Origin: an uncultured Odoribacter sp. | GTDB lineage: Bacteria; Bacteroidota; Bacteroidia; Bacteroidales; Marinifilaceae | Assembly: GCA_905193145.1 (NCBI GenBank) | Contig: CAJJNP010000008.1 | Coordinates: forward strand, 1-38,286 | Direction of reading: 5' to 3' | Length of the DNA: 38,286 bases | Shown: piece after piece, positions 1 to 9,640 of the stretch | Layout: each line of letters starts with the position of its first letter | Position numbering within the stretch: the stretch's first letter is position 1 | The notes under the pieces: model-generated | What the model was told of the DNA's origin: nothing | Database searches by the model: none | Seen by the model: only the letters and a program-made list of their open reading frames with translations | Translations under genes and position numbers: made by a program

Positions 1-1
1 T

Positions 2-163
2 GACCATTACAATCTTGACATGATTATAGCATTGGGGTATCGTATCCAGTCGCATGTGGCGACTCGTTTCCGTCGCTGGGCAACCCAACGGCTTCACGAA
101 TACATCCAAAAGAGATTTGCTATGGATGACGAGCGATTGAAACAGGGAGGAAACCGATTTTGA
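2..163 (+). pseudogene. RhuM-family protein, C-terminal fragment, truncated
   Basis: The frame is open from the window edge and reads YNLDMIIALGYRIQS, then FRRWATQRLHEY and MDDERLKQGG. This pattern is typical of the RhuM (virulence-protein) family, whose biochemical function is not established. Known relatives continue about 100 or more residues after the DDERLK segment, but here a TGA follows NRF at once. A one-base shift would add only about 15 residues (DKEIKKLKDNNSN) before another stop at 201-203, so the gene looks decayed at its 3' end. The 5' part lies outside the window. The next 150 bases hold no ORF I can support. Family assignment is fairly sure; pseudogene status is inferred from length. 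Confidence 0.6.
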
Positions 164-310
164 TAAAGAAATAAAGAAGTTGAAAGACAATAATTCAAAC
201 TAATCCTTGTCGGGCAGGGTTTGAAGGATATATTTAGTCTAAGAGTGAAGAATATCCATTCTGAAGAAAACTCACGCAGATTATTATTTGTTTTATAAGT
301 AAAAGCACTA

Positions 311-541
311 TTGGTGCGGGTGGTAAATCTTGGACGTTGGGCATACCTTTGCGGTTATGTGAATGCGGATGAGATGTGGCAGATTATGCAGGTGGCAGCC
401 GATACGACTGTTGAGCATTTCTCTTCATGGGAGGAGTACGGGCGAAGTTTCATTATGGGTAGGGGTGTTTGGCACGGTGATCCGGACGACAGCGAAACGG
501 CAAAGGAAATTTTATGGTATGTTTTGATTGTTTCTTCATAA
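311..541 (+). pseudogene. DUF1266-like domain fragment
   Basis: The 76-residue frame has no ATG; it could start at TTG 311, and an in-frame stop lies at 296-298. The text VNLGRWAYLCGYV, then SSWEEYGRSFIMGRGVW, resembles the C-terminal half of DUF1266 proteins (YbeR/YbeU-like, function unknown), where an Arg-Trp-Gly helix is followed by an SSWEE-GR motif and a W. The N-terminal half of the domain is missing, and the usual SPW-type ending is replaced by LIVSS and a stop. I read it as a remnant next to the RhuM remnant, together marking a degraded accessory patch upstream of corA. A small expressed protein is possible but less likely. Confidence 0.5.
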
Positions 542-560
542 AAAAGTAACTTGAAAATAT

Positions 561-568
561 TATTTTTG
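561..568 (+). promoter_or_regulatory. Putative -7 element upstream of corA
   Basis: TATTTTTG matches the Bacteroidetes -7 consensus TAnnTTTG exactly and lies 111 bp before the chosen corA start. No good TTTG -33 box is seen at the usual 19-20 bp spacing, so this is a weak call. Confidence 0.3.
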
Positions 569-679
569 CTGGCATAAAATTCATAACAATAGCTATGGAC
601 GATTATTATCAACAGGTTTAGGCAGGCAAAGGTGGACTCAATGCCTTTGTTTGCCGATAGAAATGACAAAAAAGGTATT

Positions 680-1606
680 ATGAGAAAATTTTTGGATTGC
701 AAAAACGGGTTTGCTGAGCAGAAGGTGTGGCAGACCGGCTGCTGGATTAGTGTGGTGAAACCGGCAGAGGATGATGTTCGGTATCTGACGGACGAGTTAT
801 TGATTCCCCAGGCTTTTTTATCGGATATTGAAGATGTGGACGAGCGTCCCCGTATGGAGACTGAAGACGGGTGGACACTGATGATTTTGCGCATTCCTTA
901 TCGGAATGCGCATGACGATATCCCTTTTATTACCGTGCCGTTGGGGATTATTATGAATGAAGATTGCCTGGTGACCATCTGTCACTATGAAACGGATATG
1001 TTGCCGGATTTTCTGGTTTATATGCGGAGAAAAGGATTGGAGGTGCAGAATAATTGGGATCTGTTGTTCCGCCTGTTCTTGTCTTCGTCGGTGTGGTATC
1101 TGAAGTATCTTAAGCAGTTGAATAATCAAAGCCGTGCGGTGGAAAAGGAGTTGGAACGCTCTATCCAGAATGCAGAACTGCAAAGATTGTTGAAGATTGA
1201 AAAATCGTTGGTGTTTTTTATCACTTCTTTGAGAGGTAATGATAATCTGCTGATAAAATTGAAGATGTTGAAAAGTCAGCGGCAGTATTTTGATCCTGAA
1301 CTGGTGGAAGATGTCGAAATCGAATTGCGGCAGGCACAGGATACTTCGAGGATTTACAGTGATATCTTGAGCGGGACGATGGATGCTTTTGCTTCTGTGA
1401 TTTCAAATAATCTGAACGTTATCATGAAACGTATGACCGCAATTTCGCTGTTGCTGATGATTCCGACCTTGATTGCCAGTTTGTATGGTATGAATATACA
1501 GAACGGCTTGGAGGAGGCTCCTTATGGGATGTGGCTGATTGTCGTGATCTCTGTTTTGTTTTCGGTGGTGACTTTTTGGTTGTTTAAAAAGAAGAAGTGG
1601 CTTTAA
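680..1606 (+). CDS. corA: CorA-family divalent metal ion transporter
   Basis: A 308-residue inner-membrane channel of the CorA family, expected to carry Mg2+ (or Co2+/Ni2+) into the cell as a pentamer. The long soluble N-terminal region contains DERPRMETEDGW, common in Bacteroidetes CorA proteins. It is followed by a long helical stretch and two C-terminal membrane segments, the first ending in the signature YGMN and the last followed by a basic tail (KKKKWL). I chose ATG 680 over the upstream ATG 632 because family members begin at MRKFL-type sequence and AAAAAAGG precedes 680. It stands alone, between gene debris and the RND operon. The exact metal cannot be told from the sequence. Confidence 0.85.
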   Translation: MRKFLDCKNGFAEQKVWQTGCWISVVKPAEDDVRYLTDELLIPQAFLSDIEDVDERPRMETEDGWTLMILRIPYRNAHDDIPFITVPLGIIMNEDCLVTICHYETDMLPDFLVYMRRKGLEVQNNWDLLFRLFLSSSVWYLKYLKQLNNQSRAVEKELERSIQNAELQRLLKIEKSLVFFITSLRGNDNLLIKLKMLKSQRQYFDPELVEDVEIELRQAQDTSRIYSDILSGTMDAFASVISNNLNVIMKRMTAISLLLMIPTLIASLYGMNIQNGLEEAPYGMWLIVVISVLFSVVTFWLFKKKKWL

Positions 1607-1699
1607 CTCTTTCTTAACATTCCGTTGTTTAAACTTTTTCTTATAGATGTTGTCTAACGACATGAAGAAATGAGTGTAATTAGATTATTTTGATACATT

Positions 1700-2770
1700 A
1701 TGAGAAAAAGTTTGATAAAACCCTTGCAAAAAGTATTTTCTTTGGTTTTGTCTGTGAGTCTTTGTGTGCTGTCTGTCGGCTGTGGATCTAAAACAGACAG
1801 TGGTGCGGCTCCAAAGAAAAAAACTGCCGGCGTGCTGCCGGTGACCGGTATTGTGGCTAAGACTTCCATGACTGCTAACGGCATTCCGGTGAATGGTACG
1901 ATGTTGGCGAATGAAGAGGTGGAATTGGTGTCGGAAATTGTCGGAAAGGTGAAGAAAATCTATTTTGAGGAGGGGGCTTTCGTGAAAAAGGGACAGTTGT
2001 TGCTGAAGGTGGATGATGCCGACTTGCAGGCGCAGTTGATGCGGGCGCAGTTTGAACACAAGTTGTTGGCTGAGAAGTTGGAGCGTCAGCGTATTTTGTT
2101 GAAGCGCGAGTCTATCAGCCGGGAGGCGTTCGATCAGCTGCAGACCGATTATAATATGCTCGAGGCGGATATTGAATTGTTGGAGGTTAAAATCAGCCGT
2201 ACGGAAATCAGGGCGCCTTTTGATGGAGAGATGGGGTTCAGGTATGTGAGTGAGGGTAGTTATGTGCAGGCTAGTTCGAAAATTGCTACGATTGTGGATA
2301 ATTCGGTGTTGAAATATGAGTTTTATGTACCGGAACGATATGCCAGCAATAAGTTGAATGGCAAGGAGGTGATGTTTAAGGTGACTGGAAGCGATGAGTT
2401 GTATTCTGCGAAGGTGTATGCCGTAGACCCCTTGATTGATGTGAAGACTCGTATGATCCTTCTGCGTGCCCGTTTCCAGAACAATAAGCATGAGTTGATG
2501 CCGGGTATGTTTGCCAAAGGTAATTTGGTGTTGGGCGGTAAAAGTGAATTTATCGCAGTGCCGACAGAAGCCGTCGTGCCGGAGATGGACGGAAAACGTT
2601 TATGGGTGTTGAGAGACGGGAAGGCGGCGAGCGTTCCTGTGGAAACTGAAAGCCGGGACGAGAAAAATGTAGAGGTGATTTCCGGAATTGTTGTCGGCGA
2701 TACGATTCTGACGGGAGGGCTTATGCAATTGAGAGAGGGAATGAATGTGTCGGTGACTTTGAAACGTTAA
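1700..2770 (+). CDS. RND efflux periplasmic adaptor lipoprotein (membrane fusion protein)
   Basis: This 356-residue AcrA/MexA-type adaptor bridges the inner-membrane RND pump and the outer-membrane channel. The N-terminus is a lipoprotein signal with lipobox LSVGC (acylated Cys28). A biotinyl-lipoyl-like half follows (VGKVKKIYFEEGAFVKKGQ), then an alpha-helical hairpin (about residues 110-165), the second lipoyl half (IRAPFDGEMGF) and a beta-barrel/membrane-proximal C-terminus. It is the first gene of a three-gene operon, 38 bp before the pump. The hairpin is short, as in many Bacteroidetes adaptors. Substrates cannot be predicted. No repressor gene is adjacent, so control is not visible here. 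Confidence 0.9.
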   Translation: MRKSLIKPLQKVFSLVLSVSLCVLSVGCGSKTDSGAAPKKKTAGVLPVTGIVAKTSMTANGIPVNGTMLANEEVELVSEIVGKVKKIYFEEGAFVKKGQLLLKVDDADLQAQLMRAQFEHKLLAEKLERQRILLKRESISREAFDQLQTDYNMLEADIELLEVKISRTEIRAPFDGEMGFRYVSEGSYVQASSKIATIVDNSVLKYEFYVPERYASNKLNGKEVMFKVTGSDELYSAKVYAVDPLIDVKTRMILLRARFQNNKHELMPGMFAKGNLVLGGKSEFIAVPTEAVVPEMDGKRLWVLRDGKAASVPVETESRDEKNVEVISGIVVGDTILTGGLMQLREGMNVSVTLKR

Positions 2771-2808
2771 GAGTGTCTGTACATCATCAATAAATAAACA
2801 ACTGACAA

Positions 2809-5800
2809 ATGAGTTTATCATCTACCTGTATAAAAAGACCGGTGTTTGCAACGGTGATGAATATCATCCTGATGATATTGGGGTGTATCGGTCTTGTGTT
2901 TTTAGGTGTCCGTGATTATCCGAGTGTGGACCCGCCTATTATTTCTGTATCTACCAGTTTCCCCGGGGCAAATGCCGATGTAATGGAAACACAGGTGACA
3001 GAACCCTTGGAATCGGCAATCAATGGTATTCCGGGAATCCGTTCGTTGACGAGCCAAAGCCGGGATGGACGCAGTTATATTACGGTGGAATTTGAGTTGG
3101 AGGTTGACTTGGAGACTGCTGCAAATGATGTGCGCGATAAGGTGTCGGGCGCAATGTGGAAATTGCCGGATGGTATTGATTCTCCGACCGTCAGCAAGGC
3201 GGATGCGGATGCTCAGCCTATTTTTGGTGTTTCGTTGCGTAGCGACAAACGTTCGTTGATTGATCTGAGTATGTATGCCGAGCAATATTATAAGGAGAGG
3301 TTGCAGACGATTGCCGGGGTAAGTAGTGTGTCAATTTGGGGTGAAAAACGTTATTCGGTACGTTTGCGTATGGATCCGTCGTTATTGGCCGCATACGGTG
3401 TTACGCCGATGGATGTGAGGGATGCTGTGTCGAGGGAGAATGTGGAGTTGCCTTCCGGACGTATTGAAGGAGATAATACAGAGTTGACTATCCGTACATT
3501 GGGGCGTTTGATGACAATTGAGGATTTTAATAATCTGGTGATCTTGGAGGATGGAGATAAGGTGGTGCGTTTCCGGGATTTGGGGGTTGCGGAAGTGGAT
3601 GCTGAGAATACCCGTTCTATTATGAAACGGAATGGTGTGCCAATGGTGGCTTGTGTGATTATTCCGCAGCCGGGAGCCAATTATATTGACATTGTAGACC
3701 GTGCCTATAAGGTGATGGAGGAGATGCAGAAGGATTTGCCGGATGATGTGGAGGCTGGGGTCGCTTTTGATAATACGGTGTTTATACGCAATTCTATCAA
3801 TGAGGTGAAGGATACAATTATAGAGGCTTTTGTGCTGGTGGTATTGATTATTTTCCTTTTCCTTCGGAATTGGCGGACAACCTTGATTCCTGTATTGGCT
3901 ATCCCGATTTCTTTAGTGGGTGCTTTCTTTGTGATGTATCTGGCTGATTTTTCAATTAATATTTTGACGTTGTTGGCGATTGTGTTGGCTATCGGTTTGG
4001 TGGTGGATGATGCAATTGTTGTGATGGAGAATATCTATTCGAAAATCGAGCAGGGAATGTCGCCTTTGGAGGCAGGACATAAAGGTTCGAATGAGATTTT
4101 TTTCGCTGTGATTGCGACAACGGTGGCTTTGGTGGCGGTATTTGTGCCGATTGTCTTTTTGCAGGGTACTACAGGTCGCTTGTTCCGGGAGTTTAGTGTG
4201 GTTATTGCAGGTGCTGTGGTGATATCGTCTTTTGTGGCACTGACCTTTACTCCGATGATTTCGACCAAGTTGTTGACACGCAATGTGACGGATAACTGGT
4301 TCTACCATAAGACGGAGCCTTTGTTTGAGAGGATGATAGACGGATATCGCCGGGCGCTGGATGCATTTATGCGGGTGAGGTGGTTGGCTCCTTTGGTGTT
4401 GGTGGGTACCGGTATTGTGATTTGGTTGTTGTGGGCAACTCTTCCGTCTGAGATGGCTCCTTTGGAGGACCGCTCGAATATACGTGTTAATTCGACTGCT
4501 CCGGAAGGTGCGACTTTTGATTATATGATGCGGTATGCTGATGAATTGGGTGAATATATTGAAAAGGAAGTTCCGGAACAGGATAAGATTATACAGATGA
4601 TTGGCGGTGGAAATACGAACCGTGCCAATGTGAATCTGTGGCTGCAGGCTCCGGAAAACCGAGATAGAACACAGCAGGAAATAGCGGATGAATTGTCGTT
4701 GAAGGTGCGCAATTTTACGGGAGCAAGGACGATGGTATCTCAGCAACAGACGTTTGGTGGCCGACGTGGTGGTCTGCCGGTGGAATATGTAATACAGGCT
4801 AAAAATCTGGATGATTTGAAACGTGTGTTGCCCCGTTTTATGGATGAGGTTAATAAAAGTCCGGTGTTTTCTGTGGCGGATGTGAATTTGAAGTTTACAA
4901 AACCGGAGTTGACAATCAATATCGACAGGGATAAGGCTGCCGTGTTGGGAGTTTCAATGAAGAATGTTGCTCAGACTTTGCAGCTGACTATGAGTGAGCA
5001 GCGTGTGGGATATTTTATCTTGAACGGTAAACAATATCAGATTTTAAGTGAGATTGACAAGGCTTATCGAAATAAACCGTCTGATTTACAGAATATTTAT
5101 GTGCGTAATGATAAGGGGGAATTGATTGCATTGGATAATCTGGTGACGACTAGTGAAAGTTCTATGCCTCCACAGTTGTATCGTTACGACCGTTTTGTGG
5201 CAGCTACGGTTTCTGCCGGATTGGCTAAACGTCAGACGATTTCTCAGGGATTGGCTGAAATGGACCGTATTGCGGCAGAGGTATTGGATGATAATTTTAA
5301 AACGACGCTTTCCGGTAGTTCAAAGGATTTTGTCGAGAGTTCTTCCAGTTTGTTGTTTGCATTCTTGTTGGCACTGGTATTTATTTATTTAGTGTTGGCT
5401 GCTCAGTTTGAGAGTTTCAGGGATCCGTTGATTATCATGTTGACGGTGCCTTTGGCTTTGATTGGAGCTATGGTGGCTTTGTGGTGGTATGGACAGACAA
5501 TGAATATTTTCAGCCAGATCGGTATTATCATGTTGATAGGTCTGGTGTCTAAGAATGGTATCTTGATTGTGGAATTTGCAAATCAGCGCAAGGCGATGGG
5601 CGAACCGCTTCTGGAAGCGGTGAAGAATTCGGCAGTGGCTCGTTTCCGTCCGATATTGATGACCAGTTTATCTACAGTACTGGGTATTTTACCGATGGCA
5701 ATGGCTACGGGTGCTGGAGCAGAGAGCCGGGTGGCTATGGGTATTGCTGTGGTAGGAGGAATGGTTTGTGCGACTTTCTTGTCTCTGTTTGTGATTCCGG

Positions 5801-5865
5801 CAATTTATTCTTATTTGTCGAAAGAGTTGAAGAATGTAGTGCGAGAAGATGTGCACAAAGAGTAG
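2809..5865 (+). CDS. RND multidrug efflux pump, inner-membrane permease (HAE1/AcrB type)
   Basis: At 1018 residues this is full length for a hydrophobe/amphiphile efflux RND pump. It exports substrates from the periplasm or inner membrane in exchange for protons. The first membrane helix starts at once (RPVFATVMNIILMILG), followed by the porter domain, helices 2-6, a second porter half and helices 8-12. The proton-relay residues are present: Asp400-Asp401 in GLVVDDAIVV, and Lys915 in GLVSKNGILIVEF. The protein is therefore expected to be active. It sits between its adaptor (38 bp) and TolC partner (35 bp). Whether the substrates are antibiotics, bile acids or others cannot be read from sequence. 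Confidence 0.95.
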   Translation: MSLSSTCIKRPVFATVMNIILMILGCIGLVFLGVRDYPSVDPPIISVSTSFPGANADVMETQVTEPLESAINGIPGIRSLTSQSRDGRSYITVEFELEVDLETAANDVRDKVSGAMWKLPDGIDSPTVSKADADAQPIFGVSLRSDKRSLIDLSMYAEQYYKERLQTIAGVSSVSIWGEKRYSVRLRMDPSLLAAYGVTPMDVRDAVSRENVELPSGRIEGDNTELTIRTLGRLMTIEDFNNLVILEDGDKVVRFRDLGVAEVDAENTRSIMKRNGVPMVACVIIPQPGANYIDIVDRAYKVMEEMQKDLPDDVEAGVAFDNTVFIRNSINEVKDTIIEAFVLVVLIIFLFLRNWRTTLIPVLAIPISLVGAFFVMYLADFSINILTLLAIVLAIGLVVDDAIVVMENIYSKIEQGMSPLEAGHKGSNEIFFAVIATTVALVAVFVPIVFLQGTTGRLFREFSVVIAGAVVISSFVALTFTPMISTKLLTRNVTDNWFYHKTEPLFERMIDGYRRALDAFMRVRWLAPLVLVGTGIVIWLLWATLPSEMAPLEDRSNIRVNSTAPEGATFDYMMRYADELGEYIEKEVPEQDKIIQMIGGGNTNRANVNLWLQAPENRDRTQQEIADELSLKVRNFTGARTMVSQQQTFGGRRGGLPVEYVIQAKNLDDLKRVLPRFMDEVNKSPVFSVADVNLKFTKPELTINIDRDKAAVLGVSMKNVAQTLQLTMSEQRVGYFILNGKQYQILSEIDKAYRNKPSDLQNIYVRNDKGELIALDNLVTTSESSMPPQLYRYDRFVAATVSAGLAKRQTISQGLAEMDRIAAEVLDDNFKTTLSGSSKDFVESSSSLLFAFLLALVFIYLVLAAQFESFRDPLIIMLTVPLALIGAMVALWWYGQTMNIFSQIGIIMLIGLVSKNGILIVEFANQRKAMGEPLLEAVKNSAVARFRPILMTSLSTVLGILPMAMATGAGAESRVAMGIAVVGGMVCATFLSLFVIPAIYSYLSKELKNVVREDVHKE

Positions 5866-5900
5866 GTGGAGATGATAAATGAATCAACTTTATGTAGTTT

Positions 5901-7232
5901 ATGAAAAAGAAGATTTTTATATATATAGGTTTGATAGCAGGGGTCTGTTTATTGTCGGCTCTTGGAGCTGTTTGTAATGCTCAGGATTATTCGGATAAAA
6001 AGGTAATGACCTTGGACAGTTGTATTCGGCAGGCATTAAGGGCCAATTATTCGATACAGATTATCCGAAATGCAGAGATGCAGGCTAAAAATAATGTGAC
6101 CATAGGACCGTTTCTACCGACAGTGGCGTTGCAGGCTTCACAGGACCAGACGATTGCAAACAGCAAGACGGAATCCAATGGGGTGACTAATACTCAGAAT
6201 TGGGCGCGTTCAAATAGTTTGTCTGCCGGTGTCGCTTTGAATTGGACATTGTTTGACGGTATGGAGATGTTTGTCACTCGCGATCGGTATGAGGAATTAA
6301 TGGCAATAGGAGAGTTGAATACCAAAGCGGCAGTCGAGAATCTGATTGTGGAGGTGGCCTCGTGTTACTATGAGGTGGTGAGACAGCAAAGTAAGGTGGA
6401 TGCAGCGAGACATTCGCTGGATTTGTCGATGTTGCGTTATAAGGAGGCTTACGATAAATATGTGTTGGGTTCGTTATCCGGTCTGGAAGCGTTGCAGGCA
6501 AAGTTGGACTTGAATGCCGACAGCTCTACATATATGCAGGAGCAGCAGGCTTTGAAAAGTGCTTATATCACACTGAATACCGTGATGAATGCCGATTTGC
6601 ATAGACATCAGTATGTGAAAGATTCGATTGTATTGAGGGCACCTCTTAAGTTTCGGGAACTAGAGCGGAATGTATTGGAGTATAATACGACTTTGCAAAT
6701 TGGCCGAAGGGATTGTAAAGTATCGAAATTGGATATGAAAATTGCCCGTGCGGCTTTGTTTCCAAAATTAGATTTTCAAGGAGGTTATAATTTTAGCCAG
6801 ACAAAGTCGCCTTCTAAAGTGACAACCTTGAACCGTTCGGATGGACCTTATTGGGGTTTTTCTCTCAGTATGAATGTATTTAACCGTTTGGAAAACCGAC
6901 GGAAAATCAAGAATGCCAAATTAGATATGGAGAATTCGGAATTGACTTACCAAGAGGCAGAATTGCAGGTAAAATCGGATTTGGCACAATTGTATAATAC
7001 TTATACGAATAATTTGGTGTTGGTGAATTTTGAAAAAGACAATGCTCGCATTGCTTTTGAAAATCTTGATGCTGCAATGGAAAAGTATAAGTTGGGTTCT
7101 TTGGCGGGAATAGAATTTCGTGAGTTTCAACGCAGTTATATTGATGCTGTTGACAGGGAAGTTTCGGCATTATATGATACAAAGATTTCAGAGTTGTCAC
7201 TTTTGCTGATTAGCGGGCAGATTATGAGGTAA
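5901..7232 (+). CDS. TolC-family outer-membrane efflux channel
   Basis: A 443-residue outer membrane factor, the exit duct of the tripartite pump encoded just upstream. An N-terminal signal peptide (KIFIYIGLIAGVCLLSALGA, cut near CNA-QDY) is followed by two internally similar TolC repeats. Each has a long coiled-coil helix and a periodic YKLGS/YVLGSLSG motif (KYVLGSLSGLEALQAK near residue 190, KYKLGSLAGIEFREFQ near 395). The length is normal for Bacteroidetes members. It is the last gene of the operon. Position and spacing make partnership with the adjacent RND pump nearly certain, although outer membrane factors are often shared between pumps. Confidence 0.92.
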   Translation: MKKKIFIYIGLIAGVCLLSALGAVCNAQDYSDKKVMTLDSCIRQALRANYSIQIIRNAEMQAKNNVTIGPFLPTVALQASQDQTIANSKTESNGVTNTQNWARSNSLSAGVALNWTLFDGMEMFVTRDRYEELMAIGELNTKAAVENLIVEVASCYYEVVRQQSKVDAARHSLDLSMLRYKEAYDKYVLGSLSGLEALQAKLDLNADSSTYMQEQQALKSAYITLNTVMNADLHRHQYVKDSIVLRAPLKFRELERNVLEYNTTLQIGRRDCKVSKLDMKIARAALFPKLDFQGGYNFSQTKSPSKVTTLNRSDGPYWGFSLSMNVFNRLENRRKIKNAKLDMENSELTYQEAELQVKSDLAQLYNTYTNNLVLVNFEKDNARIAFENLDAAMEKYKLGSLAGIEFREFQRSYIDAVDREVSALYDTKISELSLLLISGQIMR

Positions 7233-7248
7233 ATTTCTAAATTATTCG

Positions 7249-7256
7249 TATCTTTG
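7249..7256 (+). promoter_or_regulatory. Putative -7 element of the polyamine operon
   Basis: TATCTTTG is an exact TAnnTTTG match 33 bp before the ATG at 7290, a normal distance for a short leader. No clear TTTG -33 box is present, only TTTC. It would let the polyamine genes be transcribed independently of the efflux operon that ends 17 bp upstream. Confidence 0.45.
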
Positions 7257-7289
7257 TTGGCAGAGTAATAACTTTAAAAACGAAATGTA

Positions 7290-8480
7290 ATGTGTCGAGT
7301 TTTAATTATCGGTGCCGGTGGAGTAGGTACCGTTGTTGCGCATAAAGTTGCGAAAAATAAGGTATTTACTGATATTATGATGGCCAGCCGCACTAAATCG
7401 AAATGCGATGAAATTGCAACTGCAGTTGGTGGAAACCGGATTCAGACAGCACGTGTGGATGCAGATAGCGTTCAGGAGTTGTGTGAATTGATGCGCTCTT
7501 TCAAACCGGACATCGTGATTAATGTGGCATTGCCTTACCAGGATTTAACTATCATGGATGCATGTTTGGAATGTGGCGTGAATTATCTGGATACGGCGAA
7601 TTATGAGCCGAAAGATGAGGCACATTTTGAATATAGCTGGCAGTGGGCTTATCACGATCGCTTTAAAGAAAAAGGTTTGACTGCCATCTTGGGATGTGGA
7701 TTCGACCCGGGAGTTTCTGCTATTTTTACTGCTTATGCCGCTAAGCATCATTTTGATGAAATACATTATTTGGATATTGTTGATTGCAATGCCGGTAATC
7801 ATGGAATGGCTTTTGCAACAAACTTTAATCCAGAAATCAATATCCGTGAAATTACACAGAACGGACGTTATTGGGAAAATGGTCAGTGGGTGAAAACTGG
7901 TCCTCTGGAAATACACAAGAGCTTGACTTATCCTAATATTGGAGAACGTGATTCTTATCTGTTGTACCATGAAGAGTTGGAGTCTTTGGTAAAGAATTAT
8001 CCGACTATCAAGCGTGCCCGTTTCTGGATGACATTTGGTCAGGAATATCTGACTCACTTGCGAGTTATTCAGAATATCGGTATGGCACGTATTGATGAAG
8101 TGGAATACAATGGAACTAAGATTGTGCCTTTGCAGTTCTTGAAGGCTGTGTTGCCTGATCCGAAATCATTGGGTGAAAATTATCACGGAGAAACTTCTAT
8201 CGGTTGCCGTATTCGTGGTATTAAAGATGGTAAGGAACATACTTATTATATCTATAATAACTGTGACCATGAGGCAGCTTATAAAGAGACCGGTACACAG
8301 GCTGTCAGCTATACAACCGGAGTTCCTGCTGCTTTGGGGGCTGCTATGTTTGCACGTGGTCTATGGAAAGGTGCTGGTGTATATAATGTTGAACAGTTTG
8401 ATCCGGATCCATTCTTGGCTGAATTGGGAGAACAAGGATTGCCTTGGGTTGAGAAATTTGATATCGACCTGGAGGTATGA
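7290..8480 (+). CDS. Carboxynorspermidine/carboxyspermidine dehydrogenase (saccharopine dehydrogenase family)
   Basis: This 396-residue NADPH-dependent enzyme condenses L-aspartate semialdehyde with a diamine (putrescine or 1,3-diaminopropane) to give carboxyspermidine or carboxynorspermidine. It has an N-terminal Rossmann motif GAGGVG at residues 8-13, the NVALPYQDLTIMDACLECGV segment and ILGCGFDPGVS, all typical of this branch of the Lys1/saccharopine dehydrogenase family. The stop overlaps the start of the decarboxylase (ATGA, 8477-8480). That neighbour fixes the role as polyamine synthesis and argues against lysine metabolism. In gut Bacteroidetes the pathway is known to make spermidine; which diamine is used here is not shown by the sequence. 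Confidence 0.88.
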   Translation: MCRVLIIGAGGVGTVVAHKVAKNKVFTDIMMASRTKSKCDEIATAVGGNRIQTARVDADSVQELCELMRSFKPDIVINVALPYQDLTIMDACLECGVNYLDTANYEPKDEAHFEYSWQWAYHDRFKEKGLTAILGCGFDPGVSAIFTAYAAKHHFDEIHYLDIVDCNAGNHGMAFATNFNPEINIREITQNGRYWENGQWVKTGPLEIHKSLTYPNIGERDSYLLYHEELESLVKNYPTIKRARFWMTFGQEYLTHLRVIQNIGMARIDEVEYNGTKIVPLQFLKAVLPDPKSLGENYHGETSIGCRIRGIKDGKEHTYYIYNNCDHEAAYKETGTQAVSYTTGVPAALGAAMFARGLWKGAGVYNVEQFDPDPFLAELGEQGLPWVEKFDIDLEV

Positions 8481-9640
8481 TAGATAAAGATATTATTCTG
8501 AAGAATTGGGATTTGTCCACTGTGCCTTCGCCGTGCTATGTTTTGCATGAGACTTTGCTGGAAGAGAATATGCGGGTGATTGATAAGGTGCGAAAGGCTA
8601 CGGGCGTAGAAGTTATTGTCGCTTTGAAGGCTAATGCAATGTGGAGTATTTTCCCAGAACTCAGAAAGCATTCTGATGGAGCCACTGCCAGTTCGCTGGC
8701 AGAGGCTCATCTCGTTTTTGAGGAATATGGAAAGCCTTCACATACGTATGCTCCGGTTTATTCTGAGAACGAAATTGATGAAATTCTGAGTTACAGCAGT
8801 CATATTACATTTAATTCTTTGAGTCAGTATGATCGCTTTGGTGAACGTGCACATCAGGCTGGTGTTTCTTGTGGCTTACGGGTGAATCCTGAGTTTTCAA
8901 CGGTTGAGACTGATTTATATAATCCGGCAAGCCCAACATCTCGTTTGGGTGTCCGTTCTGTTGATATTGCTGAATGGCCAGAGGGTGTAGAGGGATTGCA
9001 TTTTCATTCTTTGTGTGAATCGCGTCCTGCTGATTTGCGAGGAACCTTGGCGGCCATTGAAGAACGTTTCGGACGTTTTTTTCATAAATTGAAATGGCTG
9101 AATATGGGTGGGGGACATTTGATGACCCACAAAGATTACGATGAAGATGAATTGATTCGTATATTATGTGATTTCAGGGCTCGTTATCCTCATTTGCGGG
9201 TAATCTTAGAGCCTGGGAGTGCCTTTACATGGGATACTGGTTGTTTAGTGTCGACGGTGGAGGATAAAGTGTTCAATGGTGGTACAAATACTTTGATGTT
9301 AAATGTATCTTTTGCCTGTCATATGCCAGATTGTCTAGAGATGCCGTATAAACCGGTCATTTTAGGAGCTCATGATCCTGAAGAGGGAGAAAAGGTATGG
9401 AAGATGGGGGGAAATAGCTGTTTGGCAGGGGATTTTTATGGAGATTGGGCATTTGATGGAGGACGGGAGCCTCAGGTGGGAGATAAAATTGTTTTTCGGG
9501 ATATGATTCATTATACCATGGTAAAAACAACGATGTTTAATGGAGTGACACACCCTTCTATTGGTATATGGAATCCTGAAAAGGGTTTTCGTTTGGTAAG
9601 AGAATTTGGATATAAAGATTATAAGGAACGGATGTCTTAA
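8477..9640 (+). CDS. nspC: Carboxynorspermidine/carboxyspermidine decarboxylase
   Basis: A 387-residue PLP-dependent decarboxylase of the alanine-racemase fold, group IV. It removes CO2 from carboxy(nor)spermidine to give (nor)spermidine. The PLP Schiff-base lysine is Lys51 in VALKANAMW. Further signatures are HFHSLCES, the glycine-rich phosphate loop LNMGGGH, EPGSAFTWDTG and the C-terminal GNSCLAGD, whose cysteine acts in catalysis across the dimer interface. It is translationally coupled to the upstream dehydrogenase. Its stop overlaps the stop of the convergent rluD-like gene by four bases, so no terminator lies between them. The length is normal. Confidence 0.92.
   Translation: MIDKDIILKNWDLSTVPSPCYVLHETLLEENMRVIDKVRKATGVEVIVALKANAMWSIFPELRKHSDGATASSLAEAHLVFEEYGKPSHTYAPVYSENEIDEILSYSSHITFNSLSQYDRFGERAHQAGVSCGLRVNPEFSTVETDLYNPASPTSRLGVRSVDIAEWPEGVEGLHFHSLCESRPADLRGTLAAIEERFGRFFHKLKWLNMGGGHLMTHKDYDEDELIRILCDFRARYPHLRVILEPGSAFTWDTGCLVSTVEDKVFNGGTNTLMLNVSFACHMPDCLEMPYKPVILGAHDPEEGEKVWKMGGNSCLAGDFYGDWAFDGGREPQVGDKIVFRDMIHYTMVKTTMFNGVTHPSIGIWNPEKGFRLVREFGYKDYKERMS

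Noticed and set aside
355..894. 179-codon open frame on the minus strand
   Set aside because: Lies across the DUF1266 remnant and the start of corA; Ser-rich and without recognisable domains.
1685..2491. 268-codon open frame on the minus strand
   Set aside because: Antisense to the RND adaptor; His/Gln-rich low-quality composition typical of a shadow frame.
3952..4746. 264-codon open frame on the minus strand
   Set aside because: Antisense to the conserved RND pump, with biased composition and no motif.
7290..8480. Saccharopine dehydrogenase of lysine metabolism
   Set aside because: The coupled nspC decarboxylase points to polyamine synthesis.
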